From Candidatus Zixiibacteriota bacterium (GTDB lineage: Bacteria > Zixibacteria > MSB-5A5 > GN15 > FEB-12): a stretch of 9,416 nt of DNA. The notes under the pieces are model-generated. The model worked only from the letters and a program-made list of their open reading frames with translations, did not search any database and was not told the origin of the DNA. The position numbers and the translations under genes were made by a program. Each line of letters opens with the position of its first letter. Position 1 is the first letter of the stretch. The stretch covers positions 1 through 9,416 of the forward strand of contig JAHIVM010000065.1 in NCBI GenBank assembly GCA_018816665.1, read 5' to 3'. Shown piece after piece: positions 1 through 6,035 of this stretch.

Positions 1-445
1 CAGGCGTTTTGGTGGCCTTCGGGGGCGGCGCCGCACTTCCACCGTCGTGGGCGGCAATGAGGCGGTTGAGCAGATCATCGTTGTCGATAAGGCTCATGTC
101 CCCGACCCGTACTTTTTCGAGCAGTACCTTCAATACATCAACCGACTCCAGCAGGAGATCCATGACCTCCGGCGTGACGACCAGTTCCGACTTCCTGAGT
201 TTGTTCAGGATGTCTTCCATCTTGTGGGTGAGGGTCGTCACCTGCTCGAAGCCCAGGAAACTGGAAGTTCCTTTGACGGTATGAGCGCCGCGGAATATCT
301 CGTTCAACAGATCAAGATCTCCGGGCCGAGACTCCAGTTTGACCAGGTTGCTGTCAATTGAGGCAATCAATTCGTCGGCCTCAACCAGGAAATCATCAAT
401 GATTTCCTTCATTTCATCCAGTTCGAAGTCGGTATCGTTGGTCAT
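1..445 (-). CDS. cheA: Chemotaxis histidine kinase CheA, N-terminal HPt part (partial, runs off left edge)
   Basis: This is the start of CheA, the cytoplasmic kinase that passes phosphate from receptor arrays to CheY and CheB. The frame opens with ATG at 445 and stays open to the window edge (148 codons). The first ~110 residues form an HPt (P1) domain: the motif HTVKGTSSFLG has the phospho-accepting His55 and the following Lys58-Gly59 typical of CheA, followed by the helix THKMEDILNKLR. From about residue 130 an Ala/Pro/Lys-rich linker begins, as expected before the P2 CheY-binding domain. The P2, dimerisation, kinase and CheW-like domains lie outside the window, so catalytic competence cannot be judged. 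It starts 18 bp after the tandem TAATAA stop of cheZ, with only a weak GGAA ribosome site (453-450), so it is probably co-transcribed with cheZ. Family assignment is firm; only the N-terminus is visible. Confidence 0.95.
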   Translation of the reverse strand, partial: MTNDTDFELDEMKEIIDDFLVEADELIASIDSNLVKLESRPGDLDLLNEIFRGAHTVKGTSSFLGFEQVTTLTHKMEDILNKLRKSELVVTPEVMDLLLESVDVLKVLLEKVRVGDMSLIDNDDLLNRLIAAHDGGSAAPPPKATKTP

Positions 446-463
446 AAGATTCCGTTTTGTTTA

Positions 464-1057
464 TTACTTGTCGGTCTCCGCAAACAGCGAATCAATATCT
501 TCCTGATTGGTCTTTTTGTCGAAAAGATCGGCGTGAGGATCGTAGGCGCGGTCCCTTTTGGGGCCTGGACCGGGCATTTCCTCTTCACCGGCTTCGCCCA
601 TACAGGCCATGATGTCGTGCAGTTTGGCTTCGATATCCTCGAGCAGCGAGGCGGCATGATCCATCTGCTGGGCGGTGATGTCCTGAAACTGCAACGAGTC
701 CATGATCATGAAGGCGTCATTCAGGTTGACATTAGCCTTCTGGATAATGTCATCGGCGATCGCCAGCGGGGCGTTATGATCGCCGGCCTCGATCTGCTCT
801 TTGATCGATGTGGCGTCGGCGATAACTTCTTCCTCGCGCTGGGTGATTTGTTCGACGGTGTCCAGCATGCGCTGGGTGGCGGCCTCGGTCTGCTCACTTA
901 TCTTGTCGAGCTGACTGGTAGCCTGGGGGACTTTCTCCCGTGACTCGGCCAGCGGGTCACGAAGCTGCCGGAATCCCTCCATCAGGGTGAAGATCGATTG
1001 GGAGAGTTCCGCAACCTCCTTCTGGATCTTGGCATTCAGAGACGTATCGGCTGACAT
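464..1057 (-). CDS. cheZ: Chemotaxis protein phosphatase CheZ
   Basis: CheZ speeds dephosphorylation of CheY~P and so resets the flagellar motor signal. The product is 197 residues and strongly helical. The active-site stretch SLQFQDITAQQ gives Asp126 and Gln130 in the DxxxQ spacing of the E. coli catalytic pair (Asp143/Gln147), and the helices on both sides fit the family's long hairpin and dimer bundle. A Pro/Gly/charged linker (about 155-183) leads to a short tail NQEDIDSLFAE (184-194), in the position of the CheY-binding C-terminal peptide. I chose ATG 1057 because AGGAGG at 1068-1063 lies 5 nt upstream. An upstream in-frame ATG at 1081 overlaps the cheY stop and would add eight residues, but has no comparable ribosome site. 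The gene lies between cheY and cheA. It is somewhat shorter than the enterobacterial protein (about 214 residues). Confidence 0.92.
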   Translation of the reverse strand: MSADTSLNAKIQKEVAELSQSIFTLMEGFRQLRDPLAESREKVPQATSQLDKISEQTEAATQRMLDTVEQITQREEEVIADATSIKEQIEAGDHNAPLAIADDIIQKANVNLNDAFMIMDSLQFQDITAQQMDHAASLLEDIEAKLHDIMACMGEAGEEEMPGPGPKRDRAYDPHADLFDKKTNQEDIDSLFAETDK

Positions 1058-1062
1058 TGCTT

Positions 1063-1068
1063 CCTCCT
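1063..1068 (-). promoter_or_regulatory. Ribosome binding site that sets the cheZ start
   Basis: AGGAGG on the minus strand, 5 nt before ATG 1057. It decides between that start and the in-frame ATG at 1081, which overlaps the preceding cheY stop as ATGA. Confidence 0.8.
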
Positions 1069-1077
1069 GTGGAACGT

Positions 1078-1452
1078 TCATCCGGCCAGAATCTGGTCGA
1101 TTTTGGCTTTCAGGGTCTCCGGGGTGAATGGTTTCACTATGTAGCTATTCACACCCGCCTTCATGGCATCTACGATGTCGTCCTTCACGGACCTGGTGGT
1201 GACCATCAATACCGGGAGGTTTTTGTACTCATCCGTTGACCGAATGGTGGTCACAAACGTCAGACCGTCCATCTCCGGCATATTCCAGTCAGTGATAATG
1301 AAGTTGGGTTGTTCCACCTTCATTTTGGCCAGCGCATCTTTGCCATCAGTGGCTTCCACGACATCGCTGTAGCCAGCCCTTTTGAGTGTGTTGATGATGA
1401 TTCGACGCATCGTCGGACTATCATCAACCGCCAAAATCTTCAAGTCAGCCAC
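1078..1452 (-). CDS. cheY: Chemotaxis response regulator CheY, motor-type
   Basis: A 124-residue single receiver domain with the full phosphorylation site: Asp10-Asp11 for Mg2+, phospho-acceptor Asp55 in TDWNMPEMDGL, switch Thr85 in LMVTTR, the aromatic switch residue Tyr104, and Lys107 in IVKPF. The DWNMP signature, Thr and Tyr match the E. coli CheY that binds FliM at the flagellar switch. Lying directly before cheZ, this is the best candidate for the motor regulator and CheZ substrate. The start is GTG at 1452, with AAGGAGG at 1463-1457 only 4 nt upstream; that site overlaps the stop codon of the preceding receiver gene, so translation is probably coupled. There is no DNA-binding or other output domain. 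Motor binding is inferred from sequence signature and gene order. Confidence 0.95.
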   Translation of the reverse strand: MADLKILAVDDSPTMRRIIINTLKRAGYSDVVEATDGKDALAKMKVEQPNFIITDWNMPEMDGLTFVTTIRSTDEYKNLPVLMVTTRSVKDDIVDAMKAGVNSYIVKPFTPETLKAKIDQILAG

Positions 1453-1456
1453 GACG

Positions 1457-1463
1457 CCTCCTT
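1457..1463 (-). promoter_or_regulatory. Ribosome binding site for the GTG-started cheY
   Basis: AAGGAGG on the minus strand, 4 nt before the GTG start at 1452. Its first bases lie inside the TAA stop of the upstream receiver gene (1464-1462), which suggests translational coupling and supports the non-ATG start. Confidence 0.75.
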
Positions 1464-1857
1464 ATCCTGCGACTTTTGACGTTTCGGATTCCATGTGTTT
1501 CATTACTTCCGTCAGGAGTACGTTGGGACGGAACGGTTTGACAAGATAGGATGTCGCTCCGGCCTGTATGCCCCGCTTACGATCCTCTTCGTTCTCCTCT
1601 GAGGAGAGAATGATGATCGGCGTAAGCTGGTAATCCTGGTTCTGCCGCACAGTTTCGATAAGTGTGTAACCATCCATGTTCGGCATGTTGAGATCGGTGA
1701 TAATCAGGTCAACCGTCCCGGACAGGGTGGACAGCTTCTCAAGCGCATCCATTCCGTCGCAGGCGGCAACGACCTGAAATCCCCTGCTCTTCAGCGAGAT
1801 CGTTACAAACTTGACAACCGTCGGAGAATCGTCGACTACTAAAACTGTGTGAGTCAT
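1462..1857 (-). CDS. Second CheY-like single-domain response regulator
   Basis: A 131-residue stand-alone receiver. Acidic pocket Asp9-Asp10, phospho-acceptor Asp55 in TDLNMPNMDGY, hydroxyl switch Ser85 in IILSSEENEEDR, and Lys107 in YLVKPF are all present, so it should be phosphorylated. It differs from the motor-type neighbour in using Ser85 and an acidic loop (EENEED) after beta-4, and in a short charged C-terminal tail beyond helix 5. In chemotaxis systems with several CheY proteins, the extra ones often act as phosphate sinks or regulate another output; which applies here cannot be told from sequence. ATG 1857 lies 30 bp after the cheR stop. The ribosome site is weak (GGGA about 8 nt upstream), so it may rely on readthrough from cheR. 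CheA is the likely phosphate donor, by context only. Confidence 0.92.
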   Translation of the reverse strand: MTHTVLVVDDSPTVVKFVTISLKSRGFQVVAACDGMDALEKLSTLSGTVDLIITDLNMPNMDGYTLIETVRQNQDYQLTPIIILSSEENEEDRKRGIQAGATSYLVKPFRPNVLLTEVMKHMESETSKVAG

Positions 1858-1887
1858 GAGAGTATTCCCACGTATATCTGTTACAGA

Positions 1888-2892
1888 CTACTTTTTCACG
1901 TTAATCGGCTTAATCTTGCTCAACAGTTCCATGGCCCGGGCGGCGCCGGAATCGGCACTGGTGGCTGTCTGCGCGGTCGGTACCGGGCGTGACGTTGCCA
2001 AAGTGCGTTCGGCAGTTGCCGTCTTCTCCGCCGTGACATTCTCCTTCTGGTAAACAAGCGCATTCTTGAAGTACACGAGCTTGAATGCCTTGGAGATGCC
2101 GTGCAGCGTTTCCGAATGCCCGATATAGAAGTACCCGCCTGGTCGCAGCGCATTGTAGTAGCCGCGGACAACCTGTTTTTTGACTTCTTCCGAGAAGTAG
2201 ATCATGACATTGCGACAGAACACAACATCCACATTGGACATCATGGAAATCTTCCGCTGGTCGCTGAGATTCAGGTGCGAAAACTTCACCAGCGCCTTGA
2301 TCTCAGGGTTGACCCGGTACAGATCCCCGGCAGGAGTAAAATACCTCCGCAGTACATCAGGGGCGACGTTTCTCAGGGTCAGGCCCGAGTACTCACCGCG
2401 CCGGGCCTTGGCCAGCACCTCTTCGGATATGTCATTGGCAATAATCTCAACATTCCAGCCATTGACAGATTTGAGCTTCTCAAGGATCATGATAGCCAGC
2501 GTATACGGTTCCTCTCCGGTAGAGCAGCCGGCCGACCATATCTTGAGCGACTTCGGTCCCCGTCCTCTTTGCTTCTCATCAACAATCAGCGGCAGCACTT
2601 CTTCGGAGAAGCTTTTGAGCTGCGGTTCATTGCGGAAAAACGAGGTTTCGTTCGTCGTCACGAGATCCATGAGTCGGTTAAACTCTTTGAGCGATACATC
2701 ATACTTCACGTGGTAGAAGTAGTCCCGAACGGTCTTCATATCCAGTTCAGCCATCCGCTTCTGCAAGCGGTTCTTCACCAGGTAGGTCTTGTTTTCCGCA
2801 AAGTACATGCCGCTCTTCTCATGAATGAAGTCGCGAATCATCCGGAACTCTTCCGGAGTCATGTTAATCTCGGAATCGAAAGTCGAAACCAT
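1888..2892 (-). CDS. cheR: Chemotaxis receptor methyltransferase CheR
   Basis: CheR transfers methyl groups from S-adenosylmethionine to glutamates of chemoreceptors during adaptation. The 334-residue product has an N-terminal helical CheR domain (about 10-75), the conserved NETSFFRN segment (81-88), the SAM-binding motif IWSAGCSTGEEPYT (118-131), an acidic residue after the next strand (Asp154 in ANDIS), FCRNVMIYF (225-233) and GGYFYIGHSETL (252-263). The catalytic core ends near 285, the usual end of CheR. The extra ~50 residues are a Thr/Ala-rich linker and a short amphipathic basic tail (ARAMELLSKIKPINVKK). ATG 2892 is preceded by AAAGGG about 6 nt upstream; an internal ATG at 2862 lacks a good site. 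Upstream is a receiver gene (36 bp gap), downstream a CheY. Its paired methylesterase CheB is not in the window and may lie beyond cheA. Confidence 0.96.
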   Translation of the reverse strand: MVSTFDSEINMTPEEFRMIRDFIHEKSGMYFAENKTYLVKNRLQKRMAELDMKTVRDYFYHVKYDVSLKEFNRLMDLVTTNETSFFRNEPQLKSFSEEVLPLIVDEKQRGRGPKSLKIWSAGCSTGEEPYTLAIMILEKLKSVNGWNVEIIANDISEEVLAKARRGEYSGLTLRNVAPDVLRRYFTPAGDLYRVNPEIKALVKFSHLNLSDQRKISMMSNVDVVFCRNVMIYFSEEVKKQVVRGYYNALRPGGYFYIGHSETLHGISKAFKLVYFKNALVYQKENVTAEKTATAERTLATSRPVPTAQTATSADSGAARAMELLSKIKPINVKK

Positions 2893-2928
2893 ACAGCACC
2901 CTTTTTTTCCGAGTATCCGGCCGGATGG

Positions 2929-3303
2929 TTATGCCCCGGCTCCGGTCAGTTTGGATTCCAGCAACTTGTACTGTTGGTTAATGTTGAACGGTTTAATGAC
3001 GTAATCCTCCACCTTGTTGCGCAGGGCCGACACGGCTGTGTCCACCGAGGGAAACCCGGTCATGAGTACTACCGGGAGTCCGGGATGTGTTTCCTTCAGC
3101 CTGTTCGACAGCGTCAAGCCGTCCATTTCCGGCATCTTGATGTCGGAGAGTACAAGATCGACTTTGCGCGAACGAATGATCTCCAGCGCTTTTTCGCCGT
3201 TCTCTGCCACCGATATGGACCAGCCCTGGCTGGTAAAGAAATCATAGAGCAGATCGCGAATAAGCAGCTCGTCATCGACTACCAGAATAGACGGCGCGTT
3301 CAT
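2929..3303 (-). CDS. Single-domain response regulator, NtrC-type receiver
   Basis: A 124-residue lone receiver domain with Asp10-Asp11, phospho-acceptor Asp54 in SDIKMPEMDGL, switch Thr82 in LMTGFPSVDTA and Lys104 in YVIKPFN. The DIKMPEMDG and MTG..SVDTAV signatures are those of NtrC-family receivers rather than motor CheY, but no AAA+ or DNA-binding part follows. The ATG at 3303 shares its A with the TGA stop of the HEAT-repeat gene (TGATG). GGAGG at 3317-3313, inside the HEAT gene's last codons, is 9 nt from this ATG and 6 nt from an in-frame TTG at 3306, so a one-residue longer TTG-started product is possible. The tight coupling suggests matched synthesis with the HEAT protein and perhaps physical partnership. 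The cognate kinase is unknown; CheA is a candidate. Confidence 0.92.
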   Translation of the reverse strand: MNAPSILVVDDELLIRDLLYDFFTSQGWSISVAENGEKALEIIRSRKVDLVLSDIKMPEMDGLTLSNRLKETHPGLPVVLMTGFPSVDTAVSALRNKVEDYVIKPFNINQQYKLLESKLTGAGA

Positions 3304-5210
3304 CAAGTTGGTCCTCCGATCCGAGACAAAGCCATTTGGGCGGCCTCGGCCAGGTCTTTGTTTTTGTCGTCGGCGAGTGAGTTGAGCCTCTCTACTGCCT
3401 CCCGGGCCGACATCTGTGCCACGGCTTTTGCAGCGGCTATTTTCATTACATCCTGATCATCTTCCAGATACGGCATAATCAGGTGCGCGTGTTCGTGAAG
3501 ACCGAGGTCTCCGATGGCGGTTATGGTGTGATACCTCACCCACATGTCGGGATCTTCCAGGAGCAGGCGAACATCGTGAATGGCATCGCCGCCTTTGAGT
3601 GCTACCAGCGCGGACACGGCCGCCTTGCGCACGGCGGTGTTTTCATCGGACAGTGCCATGACAATCGGATCGTAATCACTCACCTCGCCTATGCGCGCCA
3701 GGGAATTGATGGCTGACTTGCGCACACCGGCGTCGGGGTGATTGATCGCCTTGATCAACGGGTCCACCACGCTGGCTTCGCCTATCCACCCCAGAGCCGT
3801 GACCGCGAGTCGCTGACGTTCCGGGTCCTCGTGGTAAAGATCGGCGGTTAACTTGGCAATCACCTTGGGTCCGCCAATGATGATAAGCGCGCCTACCGCG
3901 GCCTCTCGGACGTCGGGGTACTTGTCATCCAGCCCCGCCACGATGACATCAACCTGGTCCTCGGTGCAAAGCCAGCCCAGTGAGGAAAATGCTGCAGCGC
4001 GCACGTGACCATTGCCATCCGCAGTGAGTTGCCGCAGTCTGGGAATGGCCGCCGCAAACCCGGAGATACCAAGAATATGGGCGACTTTCTGGCGTACATC
4101 GGGATCGGGATCCTCGACCAGCGGGGCGATATCGGCAGCAATCTGTTCGTCGACGATCATCTTGATCGTATCAAGCAGCTTGACCTTCATCCCTTTTGAG
4201 GCGGTCGCCAGCTTGGCGATAATATGTCGGGCTGCCGGAGCACCCACCTGGCTGAGGGCCTCGCTTATTCGGCCGAGTCGATCCTCGTCGACATAGTCGA
4301 CCACGTCGAGCAACCCCTCAATGACGTTGGATCCATACCAGTGGCCGAGCCGCGACAGCGTAAATTCGGTAATAGCCTCATTGTGGTTGCGAATGCCGTC
4401 AAAAAGGAAATCGGTGAACTGGTCGAGCGGCAGATCATAGGTCAGACGTCCGCCGCTGCGCTGCTCGATTTCAATAACGGCCGTAAGCGCCGCCTCGGCT
4501 ACCGTGGATTCCTCGGCCTCAAGAAACCTGGCCAGACGAGCCACGGAGTCGGGATCGCCGATCTTGCCGATCGCCTCAAGGACAACGTATAACACCATAG
4601 CGTCATTGCACTCGAGCATCTGATACAGGTGCTCCAGGGCGGCCGGATCACCGATTTTCCCCAGCCCCTCGATAGCGGCAAGACGGGCGTCCTCGATTTT
4701 TTCGGAGACGGCAACCAGATCTTTGATGGCTTTGGCGGAACCGATTTCCCCGAGTGCCTCGGCGGCCGAACACACGACATTTGAGTTTTCATCCCATAGC
4801 CGCTGGCAAAGTCCCGGAACTGCGCGCTCATCGCCGATCAGTCCGAGAACATCGGCAATGAACTTGCGGACGTCGTGATCATCGGTTTCGAGATTCTCGA
4901 CCAGTGCCGAGACCGCTTCGCCGCCCAGCTTCACGAGTACTTCCGACGCCAGGTTGCGGGTACCGATATCCTCGTTGGCGAGGAACCGGATGAGCAACTG
5001 GGCGGCCGTTGACCCCTTCATCTGGGAGAGATAGTCGGCGGCAAGTTCCCGGATACCCAGATCCGGATCCTCCATGGCCAGCACCAGGCCGGCCACCGCC
5101 TCATCCTCGGTATACGTTGCCAGTTCTCTGACCGCTTCTTCGCGATGAAAGAAGTCCGGCGACTGCAGCGAGGATAGCAGCTCTCCAATACGTTCGACGA
5201 CGTTACACAT
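3303..5210 (-). CDS. HEAT-repeat (PBS-lyase HEAT-like) scaffold protein
   Basis: A 635-residue protein built almost wholly from about 20 helical repeats of ~31 residues. Typical units read DPDVRQKVAHILGISG and DAGVRKSAINSLARIGE, with the D-x-x-V-R-x-x-A-x-x-A-L-x-x-[IL]-G pattern of bacterial HEAT/PBS-lyase repeats. Repeat 8 (about residues 246-285) carries an insertion, and repeats 8-11 are more divergent, which may divide the solenoid into two arms. There is no signal peptide, membrane segment or enzymatic motif; it should be a cytosolic, acidic protein-binding solenoid. It lies between the STAS gene (27 bp upstream) and the receiver that overlaps its stop codon, so it may bridge the partner-switching proteins and the chemotaxis proteins; this is inference from context. 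A ribosome site AAAGGGG lies about 7 nt before ATG 5210. The fold call is firm; the function is unknown. Confidence 0.88.
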   Translation of the reverse strand: MCNVVERIGELLSSLQSPDFFHREEAVRELATYTEDEAVAGLVLAMEDPDLGIRELAADYLSQMKGSTAAQLLIRFLANEDIGTRNLASEVLVKLGGEAVSALVENLETDDHDVRKFIADVLGLIGDERAVPGLCQRLWDENSNVVCSAAEALGEIGSAKAIKDLVAVSEKIEDARLAAIEGLGKIGDPAALEHLYQMLECNDAMVLYVVLEAIGKIGDPDSVARLARFLEAEESTVAEAALTAVIEIEQRSGGRLTYDLPLDQFTDFLFDGIRNHNEAITEFTLSRLGHWYGSNVIEGLLDVVDYVDEDRLGRISEALSQVGAPAARHIIAKLATASKGMKVKLLDTIKMIVDEQIAADIAPLVEDPDPDVRQKVAHILGISGFAAAIPRLRQLTADGNGHVRAAAFSSLGWLCTEDQVDVIVAGLDDKYPDVREAAVGALIIIGGPKVIAKLTADLYHEDPERQRLAVTALGWIGEASVVDPLIKAINHPDAGVRKSAINSLARIGEVSDYDPIVMALSDENTAVRKAAVSALVALKGGDAIHDVRLLLEDPDMWVRYHTITAIGDLGLHEHAHLIMPYLEDDQDVMKIAAAKAVAQMSAREAVERLNSLADDKNKDLAEAAQMALSRIGGPT

Positions 5211-5237
5211 GAAACAACCCCTTTTTGCGTCGCAACG

Positions 5238-5588
5238 CTAGTTGGATGCCACTGCCTGAAATGATGACAGCGCCTCTTCCTCGGTGGCGTAAATTTCGAA
5301 AATGTGCGACAGTTGAGTTATGTCAAAAATCTCCTGCACGTAGCTGGCGAGATTCGACATAGTCAGACGCCCCTTCATGAGACGGATCTCTTTCATGATG
5401 GACACCAGCGTTCCAAGTCCCGAGCTGTTCACGAACTCTACTTCGGCCAGATTCAAATGGACCATCGTAACGTCTTTGTCGAACAGAGATTTCATGTTCT
5501 GTTTCAGCGTGGTGCCACTGGCGAGATCCAGGCGCCCTGCCAGCTTGAGAACGGCGATGTTCCCTTCTTGTTTCACCTTGATTTCCAT
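5238..5588 (-). CDS. STAS-domain anti-sigma factor antagonist-like protein (RsbV/SpoIIAA type)
   Basis: A 116-residue single STAS domain. The strand-helix pattern and the motif EFVNSSGLGTLVS match SpoIIAA/RsbV, with Ser55 at the position phosphorylated by the partner kinase. The residue before it is Asn54 where SpoIIAA and RsbV have Asp. In the family, the unphosphorylated STAS protein binds the HATPase partner, the kinase inactivates it by phosphorylation, and a PP2C phosphatase reactivates it. All three partners are encoded here in a row. I chose ATG 5588 because GGAGG (5598-5594) is 5 nt upstream. A longer frame from 5660 would add 24 residues, overlap the HATPase gene and lies outside the normal domain. 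It stands 19 bp after the HATPase gene and 27 bp before the HEAT gene. Which protein it finally regulates is not shown, since no sigma factor gene is present. Confidence 0.92.
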   Translation of the reverse strand: MEIKVKQEGNIAVLKLAGRLDLASGTTLKQNMKSLFDKDVTMVHLNLAEVEFVNSSGLGTLVSIMKEIRLMKGRLTMSNLASYVQEIFDITQLSHIFEIYATEEEALSSFQAVASN

Positions 5589-5593
5589 GTCAG

Positions 5594-5598
5594 CCTCC
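5594..5598 (-). promoter_or_regulatory. Ribosome binding site that sets the STAS gene start
   Basis: GGAGG on the minus strand, 5 nt before ATG 5588. It favours the 116-residue product over a longer frame from 5660 that would overlap the upstream HATPase gene by 53 bp. Confidence 0.8.
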
Positions 5599-5607
5599 AT
5601 TATAGGA

Positions 5608-6033
5608 TCAATCGTGTATCGTCTTGCTAACGGCATCCCGGCTAAGAACAATGGCAACATGCATCCCGCCGTCCTCGTGCTCGGAGAACGTGGCAGAACT
5701 GGAGAAGTGCCGGATGAAGTCTATTCCCCGGCCGCTCTCCGCCAGCAGCGGAGCCGGTTTTTTGCTCATTATCCTCTTTAGCCCTCCTTTTCCCTGATCA
5801 ATTATATCGGCAGTGATTTCACTTTCATTCACCCGGACCTGGACTATAATCCGCTTGTCCGGGTCTTTTTGATTGCCGTGAAGATAGGCGTTGGTGAACG
5901 CTTCAGACACCATGAGCGTCATCAGGTGAGCATTGCGGGGCATAACGTCGTTTGCTGCCAGAAACCGTCCGAGATCCTCCAGCATGAGATCCGCGGCCTC
6001 CAGGGTCGACGGGTATGTCTGCTCAAAACCCAT
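5608..6033 (-). CDS. Anti-sigma-factor-type serine kinase, HATPase domain (RsbW/SpoIIAB-like)
   Basis: A 141-residue stand-alone GHKL ATP-binding domain. The N box SEAFTNAYLHGN (43-54, with Glu44 and Asn48), the G1 box DIIDQGKGG (76-84) and the glycine motif ESGRGIDFI (99-107) are all intact, so ATP binding and serine kinase activity are expected. Known relatives phosphorylate a STAS antagonist and, when free, hold a target such as a sigma factor. The STAS gene follows by 19 bp and the PP2C phosphatase gene ends 2 bp upstream, making a classic three-part switch. Start ATG 6033 lies just after the phosphatase TAG; the nearest purine-rich site (AGGTGAGAG) is rather distant, so coupled translation is likely. 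The target could be a distant sigma factor or a local chemotaxis or HEAT protein; the sequence does not decide. Confidence 0.9.
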   Translation of the reverse strand: MGFEQTYPSTLEAADLMLEDLGRFLAANDVMPRNAHLMTLMVSEAFTNAYLHGNQKDPDKRIIVQVRVNESEITADIIDQGKGGLKRIMSKKPAPLLAESGRGIDFIRHFSSSATFSEHEDGGMHVAIVLSRDAVSKTIHD

Positions 6034-6035
6034 GA

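Noticed and set aside
47..361. Plus-strand open frame at the left edge
   Set aside because: Antisense to the CheA HPt domain, whose minus-strand reading has an unambiguous HTVKGTSSFLG motif.
2101..3456. A 451-codon open frame on the plus strand
   Set aside because: It is antisense to cheR, the receiver and the end of the HEAT gene, all of which have clear family motifs. Its translation shows no recognisable domain; it is a codon-usage shadow.
5589..5660. N-terminal extension of the STAS protein from ATG 5660
   Set aside because: It would overlap the HATPase gene by 53 bp and lies outside the STAS fold; a perfect GGAGG precedes the internal ATG at 5588.
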